In this document: positions 15,663 through 24,723 of the stretch, in pieces | Position numbering within the stretch: position 1 is the stretch's first letter | Layout of the letters: every line of letters starts with the position of its first letter | Assembly (NCBI GenBank): GCA_003131985.1 | Contig: PKWH01000231.1 | Coordinates: 1-43,197 of the forward strand | Source of the DNA: Acidobacteriota bacterium | Lineage (GTDB): Bacteria; Acidobacteriota; Terriglobia; Acidiferrales; UBA7541 | Length of the DNA: 43,197 nt | Direction of reading: 5' to 3' | Notes under the pieces: generated by a model | Seen by the model: only the letters and a program-made list of their open reading frames with translations | Told to the model about the DNA's origin: nothing | Database searches by the model: none | Position numbers and translations under genes: made by a program

Positions 15663-17102
15663 GTGGTACCCAACAAGCATTTCCAATTTGGCGGCGGTCT
15701 TCAGGAGACACTGCTGCACCCCATTGTGCTGGTCGCAATGGTTGTGTCAGTTATCCTGATACTATTTCTGCCCCGAAAATATGTGATCGTGCCGGTGCTC
15801 GTTACCTCGTTACTTGTACCCCTAGGGCAGCAAGTGGTGGTGGGCGGATTACATCTTTTTGTGATGCGGATCATCATTCTGTTCGGCTGCATCCGCATGC
15901 TGATTTCAAAGATGTCATCACAAGACGAGCTTCTTGCCGGTGGATTCAACTCCGTGGACAAGTGGTTCACGCTGTGGGCCGTTTTCCGGACCTTAACAGC
16001 CCTCGTTTTGTACGCATCGGTAGCGGCTGTGATTGGCGAATCCGGTTTCCTCTGGGACGTGTTTGGAGGATATTTTCTTTTGAGGTTTCTAATTCGCGAC
16101 TACGAGGACATTACTCGGGCCGCCAAGGTTCTTGCGCTAATCGCGGTTGTTGCTGCTGCGGGTATGTTGAACGAGAGGCTGCACTTTCAGAATGTATTCG
16201 GGTTTCTGGGAGGCGTCCCCATCGTACCGACCATTCGCATGGGAACCATCCGGGCGCAAGGCCCATTTATGCACGCTATTTTGGCTGGCACATTCGGCGG
16301 TACTGTGGCGCCGTTGTTCTTCTGGCTATGGAAGATCGCGAAATCCAAATTCCTCGCCGTGATTGGCGTAATTTCATCGGCAGTCATCGTAGTGGCAGCG
16401 GCATCGAGTACGGCCTTGATGGCCTTTGGCGGAGGCATCTTCGCGATATGTTTGTGGCCGTTCCGGAAGAAGATGCGGCAGGTCCGCTGGGGAATCGTCA
16501 TTTTGCTTCTCGCGTTGAGTCTCGTTATGAAGGCGCCCGTTTGGTTCGTGATTTCTCACGTGGATATAGTAGGCGGGAACTCAAGCTACCAGCGCGCTTA
16601 CCTGATCGACCAGTTCATAAGGCATTTCGGCGATTGGTGGCTCCTAGGCACCTTTCAAAGCGATTCCTGGGGAGTTGACATGTGGGATCACACCAATCAA
16701 TTCGTCGCCGAGGGTGAATCCGGCGGTTTGATCACACTGTACTGTTTCATTGCCATGATCTCTGTCAGTTTTGGAATGATCGGGAAGGCGAGGAAAGCCA
16801 TAGAAGGGGATAAAGAAAAGGAGTGGATGCTCTGGATCCTCGGCGCCGGGCTTTTCGCCCACATCGTCGGGTATTTCGGAATCAGCTATTTCGACCAGAC
16901 TCGCGTGGCCTGGTTTGTATTGCTGGCTATGATCAGCGCAGCCAGCGCTCCCATGCTGGCGTCGCAGGCAGCAACGGAGACCGTACCCGATCGGGGATTG
17001 TTCGCCTCACGCCTTGCGAATCGGCCTGCCCTGGCACATACAGCGGCCGGAGGCGTCCCCAGCTTCAGATGGGACAGCAAACGTTCGGGACGCTTGAATT
17101 AG
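15663..17102 (+). CDS. Wzy-like polysaccharide polymerase / O-antigen ligase-family membrane protein
   Basis: 479 aa with roughly ten hydrophobic segments (e.g. VLVAMVVSVILILFL, YVIVPVLVTSLLVPL, VLALIAVVAAAGML, WGIVILLLALSLVM). A periplasmic loop contains RMGTIRAQGPFMHAILAG, and the late segment has WDHTNQFVAEGESGGLITLYCF, which resembles the Wzy/WaaL H-x(n)-N-x-E-G pattern. The C-terminal ~45 residues are polar. This is the best candidate for the EPS polymerase, acting in the periplasmic face of the inner membrane; ligase activity cannot be excluded. The GTG start is supported by GAGG upstream and lies 25 nt after the acetyltransferase stop. Confidence 0.8.
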   Translation: MVPNKHFQFGGGLQETLLHPIVLVAMVVSVILILFLPRKYVIVPVLVTSLLVPLGQQVVVGGLHLFVMRIIILFGCIRMLISKMSSQDELLAGGFNSVDKWFTLWAVFRTLTALVLYASVAAVIGESGFLWDVFGGYFLLRFLIRDYEDITRAAKVLALIAVVAAAGMLNERLHFQNVFGFLGGVPIVPTIRMGTIRAQGPFMHAILAGTFGGTVAPLFFWLWKIAKSKFLAVIGVISSAVIVVAAASSTALMAFGGGIFAICLWPFRKKMRQVRWGIVILLLALSLVMKAPVWFVISHVDIVGGNSSYQRAYLIDQFIRHFGDWWLLGTFQSDSWGVDMWDHTNQFVAEGESGGLITLYCFIAMISVSFGMIGKARKAIEGDKEKEWMLWILGAGLFAHIVGYFGISYFDQTRVAWFVLLAMISAASAPMLASQAATETVPDRGLFASRLANRPALAHTAAGGVPSFRWDSKRSGRLN

Positions 17103-17288
17103 AAGGGTTTAACCTTTGTTCGGACCTGTGAGGCGCGTGGAGGAGCCTCCGACCTGTCCTCAAACTGTCCCCGCGGGCAGTAGTCGCCCTAAGCGGTTGT
17201 GGATAACATCATCCCAGTTGCATTTCACAGAGCTGAAAGTGAAAGAACTTTTGGCATGGAATGTCTCGGCTGGATGATGAGGGAGACG

Positions 17289-19139
17289 ATGCGTAAAACA
17301 GTTCTTTTTAGGGGAATTCAGGTCCTTCGTGGTGTCCGAATGAAAAAAACATATCTTTTTATGCTGGTCCTGTTGTTCGCTCCGCTCGCGGCTCGCGCCG
17401 CTGGAGGTGGAGCATGCCCTTCCGACGCACAGTACGTTAATCCGACCAATCCGACTGGACCACTTGTAACGCTTTCCAGTATCGGCATCACGAGTTGCTT
17501 CTACTTTGCTGACAGTGGCCTCGACACCAATGCCGGCACCACGGAAGCTGCCCCATTTTTGCATGCTCCCTTCATGCCGAACTGCGCATCATCGTGCGCT
17601 GCAGCTCAGGCTGCTTTTGGCCCGGGAGAGGGAATCATTGCGCGTGGAGGTGATACCTGGCACTACTTTTCGGGCACTCCTCTAATCGGCTTGCCGAGCG
17701 GCTGGCCTACAGGCAAAAATGGCTACGCATGGCATATGACTGTGAGCGGGACAAGCGCGAATCCAGTCTACATCGGCGTGGACAAAAATTGGTTCTCGGG
17801 CAGCGCATGGACGCGCCCGGTAATCACTACGGACAACCCTATTTTCACGCCATCTGCTCCAGCGTTTTCAAACCCTGCCTCGACATCTGTTTCACGTTGC
17901 GCCTTTCCGCAAGGGAATTTAGATGACTTCGCGGTTACCGGCCCCACGTTCTGGATATTCGATAATTTCGAATTCACGGGCATGTGCTGGAACGATAGAA
18001 CCGATGGCGGCACCGGCTCGAACGAGCACAATATGATTAAGCAGTTTCAGGGCGGCGGCACGGGAAGTTCTCCCCGCTATATTTTCAATACCTACACACA
18101 CGGCTGGAGCCACACGAGTTTCGCAGATTGCGCCAGCTCGGGAGCCTGCAACGGTCCATCCGCATTTCTGGGGAGCACTCAGGCGATCGACTCTGGACTT
18201 GTACTCGCATTCAACGTAGTGGATGGCTCGGATTCCGACGATTTCTCATTCAGCTTCGGATTCGGTGATGGTTACGACGTGGAAGAAAACGTCTTTAGGC
18301 ACTTAGGTGGGACGCAGATATTTGATAATTGCCATTCGGTCCATGACAACCTGTTCGAGTACATCAATAATGGGAACGATAATATGACTCACGGGGATAT
18401 GTTTTTCTGCGAGAGCGATGTCCAGCCGACGCAGAACAATTTCTTCTATAATAATTTAGTTCGGTATATAGCTACGGAATACAATCAAGACGCGCTCTCG
18501 GCGGTTTGGTGGCTCACTCCGTCACCCGGAAAAGCCGACTATTTTTACAATAACGTGGGCCATGACGTGAACTGTGATGGCGACTGCAACAATATGGGGC
18601 AATCGGGGCAATCTAATAGCAGTTCGCAAATTCTGATCTACAATAACACCTGGCAGTCGGTGCCCGTCAATGGACAGAATTTTAAGATTTTCGGCAACAC
18701 TTCATTCCCGGGAGCCATCACCAGTCAAAACAATCACTGGATTACGAATGGAGGAACCGGCTGCGGAAATATATTCACCGGAACCGCAAACGTCAACGGC
18801 GGAAACACCGCGTGCTCGGGCGACGTATTCCAGACGATTGCAGCAGCGAATGCGCAGGGATACACGTCCGCCAACGACTATGCCCCGACGGCAGCATCTA
18901 CAGCCACGGCAGGGAAAGTGGAGAACGAAACCGGCATCGCCGGCACATTCGGTCTAGCGTTCCTACAGAGCACCTCGAATGGGTGTGCTTACAACCCCGC
19001 AGGCCATACGGTGACTTGCCCGGCGATAACCGTATCCAATCGGCCATCCATCGGAAACTGGGATGCCGGAGCATACGTATCCGGCAGCTCCGACCAGCCC
19101 CCAGCACCGGCGAATCTGGCAGCAACCGTCAACAACTAG
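17289..19139 (+). CDS. Secreted parallel beta-helix-like protein of unknown function
   Basis: 616 aa if it starts at ATG 17289, which has GAGGGAG just upstream. An alternative is ATG 17340 with a tighter signal peptide (MKKTYLFMLVLLFAPLAARA). The mature part is Asn/Gly/Ser-rich with repeated short-strand motifs typical of right-handed beta-helices (NIFTGTANVNGGN, NVFRHLGGTQIFDN, NLFEYINNGND, NNLVRYIATEYN, LIYNNTWQS). About a dozen cysteines suggest periplasmic or extracellular disulfides. The C-terminus ends abruptly in SDQPPAPANLAATVNN, like the linker before a fibronectin-type domain that is absent here. It may be an EPS-modifying or binding protein (lyase/epimerase fold), but no catalytic residues can be named. 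Confidence 0.7.
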   Translation: MRKTVLFRGIQVLRGVRMKKTYLFMLVLLFAPLAARAAGGGACPSDAQYVNPTNPTGPLVTLSSIGITSCFYFADSGLDTNAGTTEAAPFLHAPFMPNCASSCAAAQAAFGPGEGIIARGGDTWHYFSGTPLIGLPSGWPTGKNGYAWHMTVSGTSANPVYIGVDKNWFSGSAWTRPVITTDNPIFTPSAPAFSNPASTSVSRCAFPQGNLDDFAVTGPTFWIFDNFEFTGMCWNDRTDGGTGSNEHNMIKQFQGGGTGSSPRYIFNTYTHGWSHTSFADCASSGACNGPSAFLGSTQAIDSGLVLAFNVVDGSDSDDFSFSFGFGDGYDVEENVFRHLGGTQIFDNCHSVHDNLFEYINNGNDNMTHGDMFFCESDVQPTQNNFFYNNLVRYIATEYNQDALSAVWWLTPSPGKADYFYNNVGHDVNCDGDCNNMGQSGQSNSSSQILIYNNTWQSVPVNGQNFKIFGNTSFPGAITSQNNHWITNGGTGCGNIFTGTANVNGGNTACSGDVFQTIAAANAQGYTSANDYAPTAASTATAGKVENETGIAGTFGLAFLQSTSNGCAYNPAGHTVTCPAITVSNRPSIGNWDAGAYVSGSSDQPPAPANLAATVNN

Positions 19140-19191
19140 GTTTTTAGCAGGAGTTTGAACTTGCCGCAGCCCCGGAATTAAGATACGAAAA

Positions 19192-19224
19192 AGGCCCGGT
19201 CCAGCGTTTCCACGCGGGCCGGGT
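19192..19224 (-). terminator. Strong hairpin, terminator-like on the minus strand
   Basis: A long GC stem (GGCCCGG.CC.GCGT paired with ACGC.GG.CCGGGTC, loop TTCC, one mismatch and one bulge) is flanked on its left by AAAAA, so on the minus strand it reads as hairpin followed by TTTTT. On the plus strand no U-tract follows. There is no minus-strand gene close enough on the right to need it, so it may instead be a plus-strand pause, RNA-processing or attenuation structure inside the EPS operon. Confidence 0.45.
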
Positions 19225-19272
19225 CCCAGCACTCCTTAGCTCACTCTCCCAAATACTCGTGAAGTGTTAGAT

Positions 19273-20103
19273 ATGGCCGATACGAAATCAATTACATTTG
19301 TTATCGCTGTTAATAATAAGAACGTCTTCGAGAGCAATTTTCTGGCGTCGCCGTGCCTTAACGGCTCTCATCCTCACCAGATTCTTGTGCAAGAGGGCTT
19401 TTCTTCCGCGTCGATTGCCTATAATGACGCCATCGATCGAAGTACCAACGATTTGATCGTTTTCGCGCATCAGGACATGATATTCCCCGAATTCTGGCTG
19501 TTGGATTTGCAGCGCGCGCTCGATTCGTTGCAACAGACAGACCCAGAGTGGGGAGTTTTGGGATGCTATGGCGTTACGCTCGATGAAGGCCGCGGATACA
19601 TATACTCCGGCGGCCTGGGAGTCATGGGGAAACCCACGGATCGTCCCGGACCTGTGCAGACTCTGGACGAAATCGTTCTAATATTGAGGAAATCCTCGGG
19701 GCTGCGCTTTGACGACCGCTTGCCGCACTTCCACTTTTATGGCGCGGACATTTGCATGACAGCAGCCGCTCGCGGCTTGAAGAGTTACGCCATCACCGCA
19801 TTCTGCATCCACAACACGCAACAGATTTTCATTCTTCCCAAGGAATTCTACGAAAGTTACAGATATATGAAGTGCAAGTGGAAAAACTCGCTCCCGATCA
19901 GCACCACTTGCGTGACAATAACCAGATTCGATTTCTATACGTACCAGAGGCGGCTCTTGGAACTTTACCTGCGCTTCATCCGCAGGAAAGAAACTGGCGC
20001 GGTCCGCGTAAAGGATGGACGAGCGCTTCTGGCCGAACTCGGAGACATATCGAGAGGCGGCGCTGAACTTGCCTCTCAGAACGACGGGTGCGCACGCTCT
20101 TGA
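19273..20103 (+). CDS. Glycosyltransferase family 2-like protein
   Basis: 276 aa from ATG 19273 (an in-frame GTG at 19264 is possible; neither has a clear SD). A GT-A-like core is visible: SITFVIAVNN, SIAYNDAIDRSTNDLIVFAHQDM (the HQD takes the place of the usual DxD after strand 4), PEWGVLGCYGVT, then RLPHFHFYGADICMTAA with an acidic residue in the acceptor/base region. This resembles a divergent GT2 subgroup found in polysaccharide clusters. The sugar is not predictable. Its stop overlaps the flippase start by 16 nt, suggesting translational coupling. Confidence 0.75.
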   Translation: MADTKSITFVIAVNNKNVFESNFLASPCLNGSHPHQILVQEGFSSASIAYNDAIDRSTNDLIVFAHQDMIFPEFWLLDLQRALDSLQQTDPEWGVLGCYGVTLDEGRGYIYSGGLGVMGKPTDRPGPVQTLDEIVLILRKSSGLRFDDRLPHFHFYGADICMTAAARGLKSYAITAFCIHNTQQIFILPKEFYESYRYMKCKWKNSLPISTTCVTITRFDFYTYQRRLLELYLRFIRRKETGAVRVKDGRALLAELGDISRGGAELASQNDGCARS

Positions 20104-21578
20104 TCTCTCAATCGTACGGACAGTTGAAGAAGTATCTCGCAGGTGCGCTTTCTGGAGAAGGTCTCAAAGCCAAAGTTTTCCGCGGAGGCGCCTGGCTGGG
20201 CACCGGGAGTGTTGTAGAGCAGATGTTCCGGTTCGGCCGCAGTATGCTCTTGACCCGGTTGCTCGCACCAGAAGCATTCGGGATCATGGCCGTTATTATG
20301 TCGGCAACTTCGGCAATCCACACGATCACGGATATCGGCGTCAAAGAAGCTCTGATTCAAAATCCCCGGGGCACGGAAGAGCATTACATGCGTGCAGCAT
20401 GGTGGCTGGCGTTGGGACGCGCGGTGGCGATCGCCTCTTTCGTTTGCCTTATTGCTCCTTGGATTGCGAAGTTCTACGGAAATTCGGAGATGACGCCCCT
20501 CCTGCGCGTGGCTACGCTTGCAGTTGTTTTTGACGGTGCCTTCAGCTCTAAAGCGTACATAGCCATGAAGGAAATGAAGTTCTCAAAATGGGCATGGATC
20601 AATCACGGCGGCGGAATCGTCGGCATACTCATTACGATAACCCTGAGTTTTTTCCTTCGGGATGTCTGGGCACTCGTGCTGGGCGTTTGCGCCGAAAGCG
20701 CCGCGCGATGCACGCTATCTTTTATAATTTGTCCGTATCTTCCGTTGTTTTCGTGGGACAAAGAGGCCATGAAAGATCTGCTGACGTTTTCGAAAGGGTT
20801 ATTCGGGCTATCCTTTTTGAATCTCATCTTCGCGCGCACCGATATTTTCGTGCTGGCTAAGCTATACCCTGCGGCACAGTTGGGCTTGTACAGCATGGCG
20901 ATTTATTTGGCGCAGACACCGGTAAATTACATTATGAATTTGCTGGGGCAAACAATGTTGCCGACATTTTCCCAGATTCAGAACGATAACTTGCGAGTAA
21001 ATCGAATTATGATACAAGTGTCGTCTCTCCTTTTATTTCTCGGTGTACCTGCGCTCGTGTTCGTGTTCTTCTGCGGGCATTCTTTGCTCGCAATTGTCTT
21101 CGGTCAGCGCTATAGCGCGGCGACGGCAGCTCTGATCGCGACTTGTGCCGTCGCTTTGGTGAACCTTTTGAATTCACAGATAACGGTCGTTTTCTATGCA
21201 AAGGGCCGTCCTCAACTCCACCGTCGGTGCGTCCTGATCATGGCGATAATCATGATCGTCATCACGTATCCTTTCGCTAAGTGGTTTGGCCTTGTGGGCG
21301 GGCAGTTGGCATGCCTGGTCGCGGTTGTTGTCGGCTACCTTTTTCAGGTTGCGCGCGTTCGAGGCCTCACCGACCTTGATCTTTCGCGGTACTGGAAGAG
21401 CTTTCCGATTGCCGTCGGAGTGTCTGTTAGCGTTGCCGCAGTTTGCTTAGGTGCGAGGCTTTCGCCGGCGCTGGCACACCCTGTCCCGACCATTATCGTT
21501 GGTGTATTGGGATGCTTGCTGGCCTATGTATTCAGTGCGGCGTTCGTTCTCCATAACAATCGAAGCATAGCGGAGTAG
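20088..21578 (+). CDS. Wzx-type lipid-linked oligosaccharide flippase
   Basis: 496 aa, MOP/MATE-superfamily polysaccharide transporter with about 12-14 hydrophobic segments. RGGAWLGTGSVVEQMFRFGRSMLLTRLLAPEAFGIMAV is spread over the first helices, the classic N-terminal signature. Further family features are VATLAVVFDGAFSSKAYIAMKEMKF, GLFGLSFLNLIFARTDIFVLAKL and AQLGLYSMAIYLAQTPV. It flips the undecaprenyl-PP-linked repeat unit to the periplasm for the polymerase at 15663. The GTG start overlaps the preceding gene. Confidence 0.9.
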   Translation: MRTLLISQSYGQLKKYLAGALSGEGLKAKVFRGGAWLGTGSVVEQMFRFGRSMLLTRLLAPEAFGIMAVIMSATSAIHTITDIGVKEALIQNPRGTEEHYMRAAWWLALGRAVAIASFVCLIAPWIAKFYGNSEMTPLLRVATLAVVFDGAFSSKAYIAMKEMKFSKWAWINHGGGIVGILITITLSFFLRDVWALVLGVCAESAARCTLSFIICPYLPLFSWDKEAMKDLLTFSKGLFGLSFLNLIFARTDIFVLAKLYPAAQLGLYSMAIYLAQTPVNYIMNLLGQTMLPTFSQIQNDNLRVNRIMIQVSSLLLFLGVPALVFVFFCGHSLLAIVFGQRYSAATAALIATCAVALVNLLNSQITVVFYAKGRPQLHRRCVLIMAIIMIVITYPFAKWFGLVGGQLACLVAVVVGYLFQVARVRGLTDLDLSRYWKSFPIAVGVSVSVAAVCLGARLSPALAHPVPTIIVGVLGCLLAYVFSAAFVLHNNRSIAE

Positions 21579-21581
21579 AAA

Positions 21582-22283
21582 ATGAATGCATCGCGTGCCG
21601 CGAAGGACCTACAACGCATCGACCAATCTGGAGGAGTAGAGGCATATTCGTCGAAGGATGCGGCTTATTTTGCCGGTGCTCGGCGTGACTATGTAGCTGA
21701 ATTGCCGCGAAATGCCAATGGCAAGATTCTGGAGGTCGGATGCGCAAGCGGAATGACCGGCGCGCTGGCTCTCTCAGAAGGAAAGTGTGGATTCTATTGC
21801 GGCATCGAGATTTGCGAAGGGGCCGCGGAAAACGCGAAGAGTAAAATTAACGAAGTTCTCTTGGGAAATGTTGAGACACTGGAATTGCCGTGGGATCCGG
21901 AAACATTTGACGCTCTGATTCTTAGCGAGGTGCTGGAACACCTGGTCGACCCCTGGACGACACTTCGAAAATTGCGCCCGCTCTTAAAGTCAGGGAGTTT
22001 GGTTTTCGCGAGTTCTCCCAATATTTCTTACTACAGAGTCATATCGATGTTAGCCGGAGGAAAATGGACGTTGACGGACTTCGGACCGATGGACCGAACT
22101 CATTTGAGATGGTTCACCCCTGACGCTTATCGGAACCTTTTTGAGTCGTGTAATTACCAAGTTGATGGTTTGCGAGAGCATCAACCGCTAGGCAAGAAGG
22201 CCCATGTAATTGATCTGCTGACTTTTGGTCGTTTCAAGTATCTATTCATTGAACAAATCGATCTGAGAGCCCACTGCGTCTGA
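21582..22283 (+). CDS. Class I SAM-dependent methyltransferase
   Basis: 233 aa. Motif I is KILEVGCASGMTGALAL, followed by YCGIEICEGAAENAK (acidic end of strand 2) and FDALILSEVLEHLVDPWTTLRKLRPLLKSGSLVFASSPN, a typical Methyltransf_11/12 arrangement. HLRWFTPDAYRNLFESCNY is common in methyltransferases of polysaccharide clusters. It probably methylates a sugar or aglycone in the EPS. Three nt after the flippase stop, with GGAG 8 nt before the ATG. Confidence 0.85.
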   Translation: MNASRAAKDLQRIDQSGGVEAYSSKDAAYFAGARRDYVAELPRNANGKILEVGCASGMTGALALSEGKCGFYCGIEICEGAAENAKSKINEVLLGNVETLELPWDPETFDALILSEVLEHLVDPWTTLRKLRPLLKSGSLVFASSPNISYYRVISMLAGGKWTLTDFGPMDRTHLRWFTPDAYRNLFESCNYQVDGLREHQPLGKKAHVIDLLTFGRFKYLFIEQIDLRAHCV

Positions 22284-22358
22284 GCGGACCTTGTTCGAGT
22301 TCGGCAAACAATCACGATGAATTCCCTCCTACGACCTTTAACCCAAATGGGGAAATAA

Positions 22359-23588
22359 GTGAACCGGAAGACAGATCGAGTGCGGGTGCTTTACAGCTTT
22401 CCGCACAAACTCGGGGCGGATCGGATTTGCCATACCGCGTGGCAACAGGTGAACGGGATCGCGGCAGCTGGCGCGGACGTCCTGCTGTTTCCCGGCGCAC
22501 TCAGCAGATCTGCACCACCAGGGGTAAGAGTTCAACCCACCCTGGCCAAGGGAAAGCTGCGCATTCCGTACAAGGTGCTCGGCAGCATGCGCGCCTTTGC
22601 CCTCCACGACTACATCGTTTCGCGCCGCCTGGAAAAATTGGCCGGAGAAGTTGACATTGTCCACGCGTGGCCCCTCGGCTCGCTTCGAACCCTGCAGGTG
22701 GCAGCAAGACTTGGGATTCCGACTGTGCTTGAGAGACCCAATGCACACACGCGGTTCGCTTACGAGGTAGTGCAGAAGGAATGCGAACGGCTGGGAGTGA
22801 CGCTGCCCGCCGGTCACGAGCACGCCTACAAAGAAGGCGTCCTTATAAAAGAAGAAGCGGAATACAAGCTGGCGACCCGTCTTTTGTGCCCTTCTGATTT
22901 CGTTGCGCGGACGTTTCTGGAACGTGGCTTTTCTGCGGAACAACTTGCTCGGCATCAGTATGGCTATGACGAGCGCATTTACCATCCCGGCGTGACGCCG
23001 CGGGAAAAGGGTACTGGGTTAACCATTTTGTTTGTTGGCGGCTGCGCACCCAGAAAGGGCGTCCATTACGCCTTGGAAGCCTGGTTGCAATCGCCGGCTC
23101 ACCGGAATGGAAGTTTCCTGATTGCAGGGGAGTTTCTGCCGGCATACGCCGAAAAACTCGGGCCCATGCTATCCGACCGCAGCGTGCACGTGCTGGGACA
23201 CCGAAAAGATGTCCCGGAACTGATGCGGGAAGCCGACATCCTCATTCTGCCAAGCATTGAGGAAGGGAGCGCACTGGTGACTTCGGAAGCAAGGGGCAGC
23301 GGATGTGTGTTGCTGGTATCGGATGCCGCCGGCGCGATTTGTAAGCATATGGAAAATGGTCTCGTGCACTCCGTCGGAGATGTCGCAGCGCTTAGTCAGC
23401 ACATCACAATGTTGCATGAGGATCGCGCACTCTTGGAGAGACTGCGCGTGAACTCGTTGCGCACCATCAACGAAATCACTTGGACGGCTGCGGGGAAGAT
23501 ACTAGTGGATGTGTATCGAGAGACGATCGAAATGAAAAAGAGCGAAGCGCGGCCGGCAGAGTACCGCTTGGCGGATGCGCGAGAGTGA
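22359..23588 (+). CDS. Glycosyltransferase family 4 (GT-B)
   Basis: 409 aa from a GTG with GGGGAA upstream. Two Rossmann halves are visible. The N-terminal half has VRVLYSFPHKLGADRIC, DIVHAWPLGSLRTLQVAARLGIPTVLERPN and LLCPSDFVARTFLERGF. The C-terminal half has LTILFVGGCAPRKGVHYALEAW (donor-site GG-x3-RKG), VHVLGHRKDVPELMREADILILPSIEEGSALVTSEARGSGC (EX7E motif region) and DAAGAICKHMENGLVHSVGD. Retaining cytoplasmic glycosyltransferase adding one sugar to the repeat unit; donor unknown. Its TGA overlaps a possible GTG of the next gene. Confidence 0.9.
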   Translation: MNRKTDRVRVLYSFPHKLGADRICHTAWQQVNGIAAAGADVLLFPGALSRSAPPGVRVQPTLAKGKLRIPYKVLGSMRAFALHDYIVSRRLEKLAGEVDIVHAWPLGSLRTLQVAARLGIPTVLERPNAHTRFAYEVVQKECERLGVTLPAGHEHAYKEGVLIKEEAEYKLATRLLCPSDFVARTFLERGFSAEQLARHQYGYDERIYHPGVTPREKGTGLTILFVGGCAPRKGVHYALEAWLQSPAHRNGSFLIAGEFLPAYAEKLGPMLSDRSVHVLGHRKDVPELMREADILILPSIEEGSALVTSEARGSGCVLLVSDAAGAICKHMENGLVHSVGDVAALSQHITMLHEDRALLERLRVNSLRTINEITWTAAGKILVDVYRETIEMKKSEARPAEYRLADARE

Positions 23589-23638
23589 CGGCCGACTTTC
23601 CGCAATCCGGCAGGGAAAAACAAGAAAACGAGACGCGC

Positions 23639-24577
23639 ATGGATGTGTCGATCGTTTACGTGAACTGGAACTCGGCGGACTATATCGCCGAGTCCATCCG
23701 CAGTGTTTACGAACAGACTCACGGAATCCAATTTGAAATTATTGTGGTGGACAATGCTTCATCCGCCGGGAATGTGGACCTGCTTAAAGAGCAGTTCCCG
23801 GCTATCACACTGATAAAAAGCGCGACGAATGTTGGATTTGCGGGAGCAAACAATCTTGGTTACAAAAGTTGCTCGGGCGAAAACATACTTTTTCTGAATC
23901 CGGACACGAAGCTGGTGAGCCCGGCGATCAACGCCATGCTGCGGCATCTTCGGTCGTTGCCGGACGCCGGAATCATCGGATGCAAGTTGTTGAATTCCGA
24001 CCTGTCCGTGCAGACGAGTTGCATTCAGACCTTTCCGACCATTCTTAATCAGGTTCTCGATGTCGATTTTCTGCGACGGCGCTGGCCGAAGAGTCCATTG
24101 TGGGGGATTGGCCCGCTTTACTCAGATAGCACTGAACCCGCAAAGGTGGAAGTCGTGTCTGGCGCGTGTTTGATGATCAAGCGCGCTGTGTTTGAAAAGG
24201 TCTCTTTGTTCAGCGAAGACTATTTCATGTATGCCGAAGATTTGGATCTTTGCTACAAAGTCGTCCAGGCTGGTTTCGCAAATTACTATACCGGCGAAGG
24301 GACGGTCATCCATTACGGAGGGAAGAGCAGCGAACCTCAGTCAGCGACCATGATGAAATGGAGAGCCATCCCGCGCTTTTGCGACAAGAGCCGGGGACGA
24401 TTCTACGGGTTTATTTTCCGAATCGTCATGGCATTGACTGCCATGGGGCGCCTTGCGGTTATTAAGATTGCGTCGGTGTTCGGAAACACGTTTGCGCCGA
24501 AGACGGATTTGAATTCGGCTCTGGCGAAGTGGCGCACCATTCTAAGCGTCTTGTTGACTCAATCTGCGCCGAGCTGA
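23639..24577 (+). CDS. Glycosyltransferase family 2 (rhamnosyltransferase-like)
   Basis: 312 aa from ATG 23639, where the canonical N-terminal strand starts (DVSIVYVNWNSADYIAES). An in-frame GTG at 23585 overlapping the upstream TGA is an alternative. GT-A features: IIVVDNASSAGNVDLL, LIKSATNVGFAGANNLGY, NILFLNPDTKL (DxD-like), SGACLMIKRAVFEKVSLFSEDYFMYAEDLDLCYKV (acceptor region with the ED base motif). This architecture is common in WbbL-type rhamnosyltransferases and would fit the dTDP-rhamnose genes downstream, but donor specificity is inferred only. The C-terminus has a hydrophobic segment (FIFRIVMALTAMGRLAV). Confidence 0.85.
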   Translation: MDVSIVYVNWNSADYIAESIRSVYEQTHGIQFEIIVVDNASSAGNVDLLKEQFPAITLIKSATNVGFAGANNLGYKSCSGENILFLNPDTKLVSPAINAMLRHLRSLPDAGIIGCKLLNSDLSVQTSCIQTFPTILNQVLDVDFLRRRWPKSPLWGIGPLYSDSTEPAKVEVVSGACLMIKRAVFEKVSLFSEDYFMYAEDLDLCYKVVQAGFANYYTGEGTVIHYGGKSSEPQSATMMKWRAIPRFCDKSRGRFYGFIFRIVMALTAMGRLAVIKIASVFGNTFAPKTDLNSALAKWRTILSVLLTQSAPS

Positions 24578-24723
24578 GACTCGAGAGTCAAGGAATTTGC
24601 GGCGGCTTCTCGAATTCAGCTCACGGTTCGAGCAGTGCGTTCGACAACAGGCCGCACCGCTAGTTTGTTACTGATGCATAAAGATATATCCCGTCCGCCA
24701 AGCGGCTCGATTCCCTATAGAAT

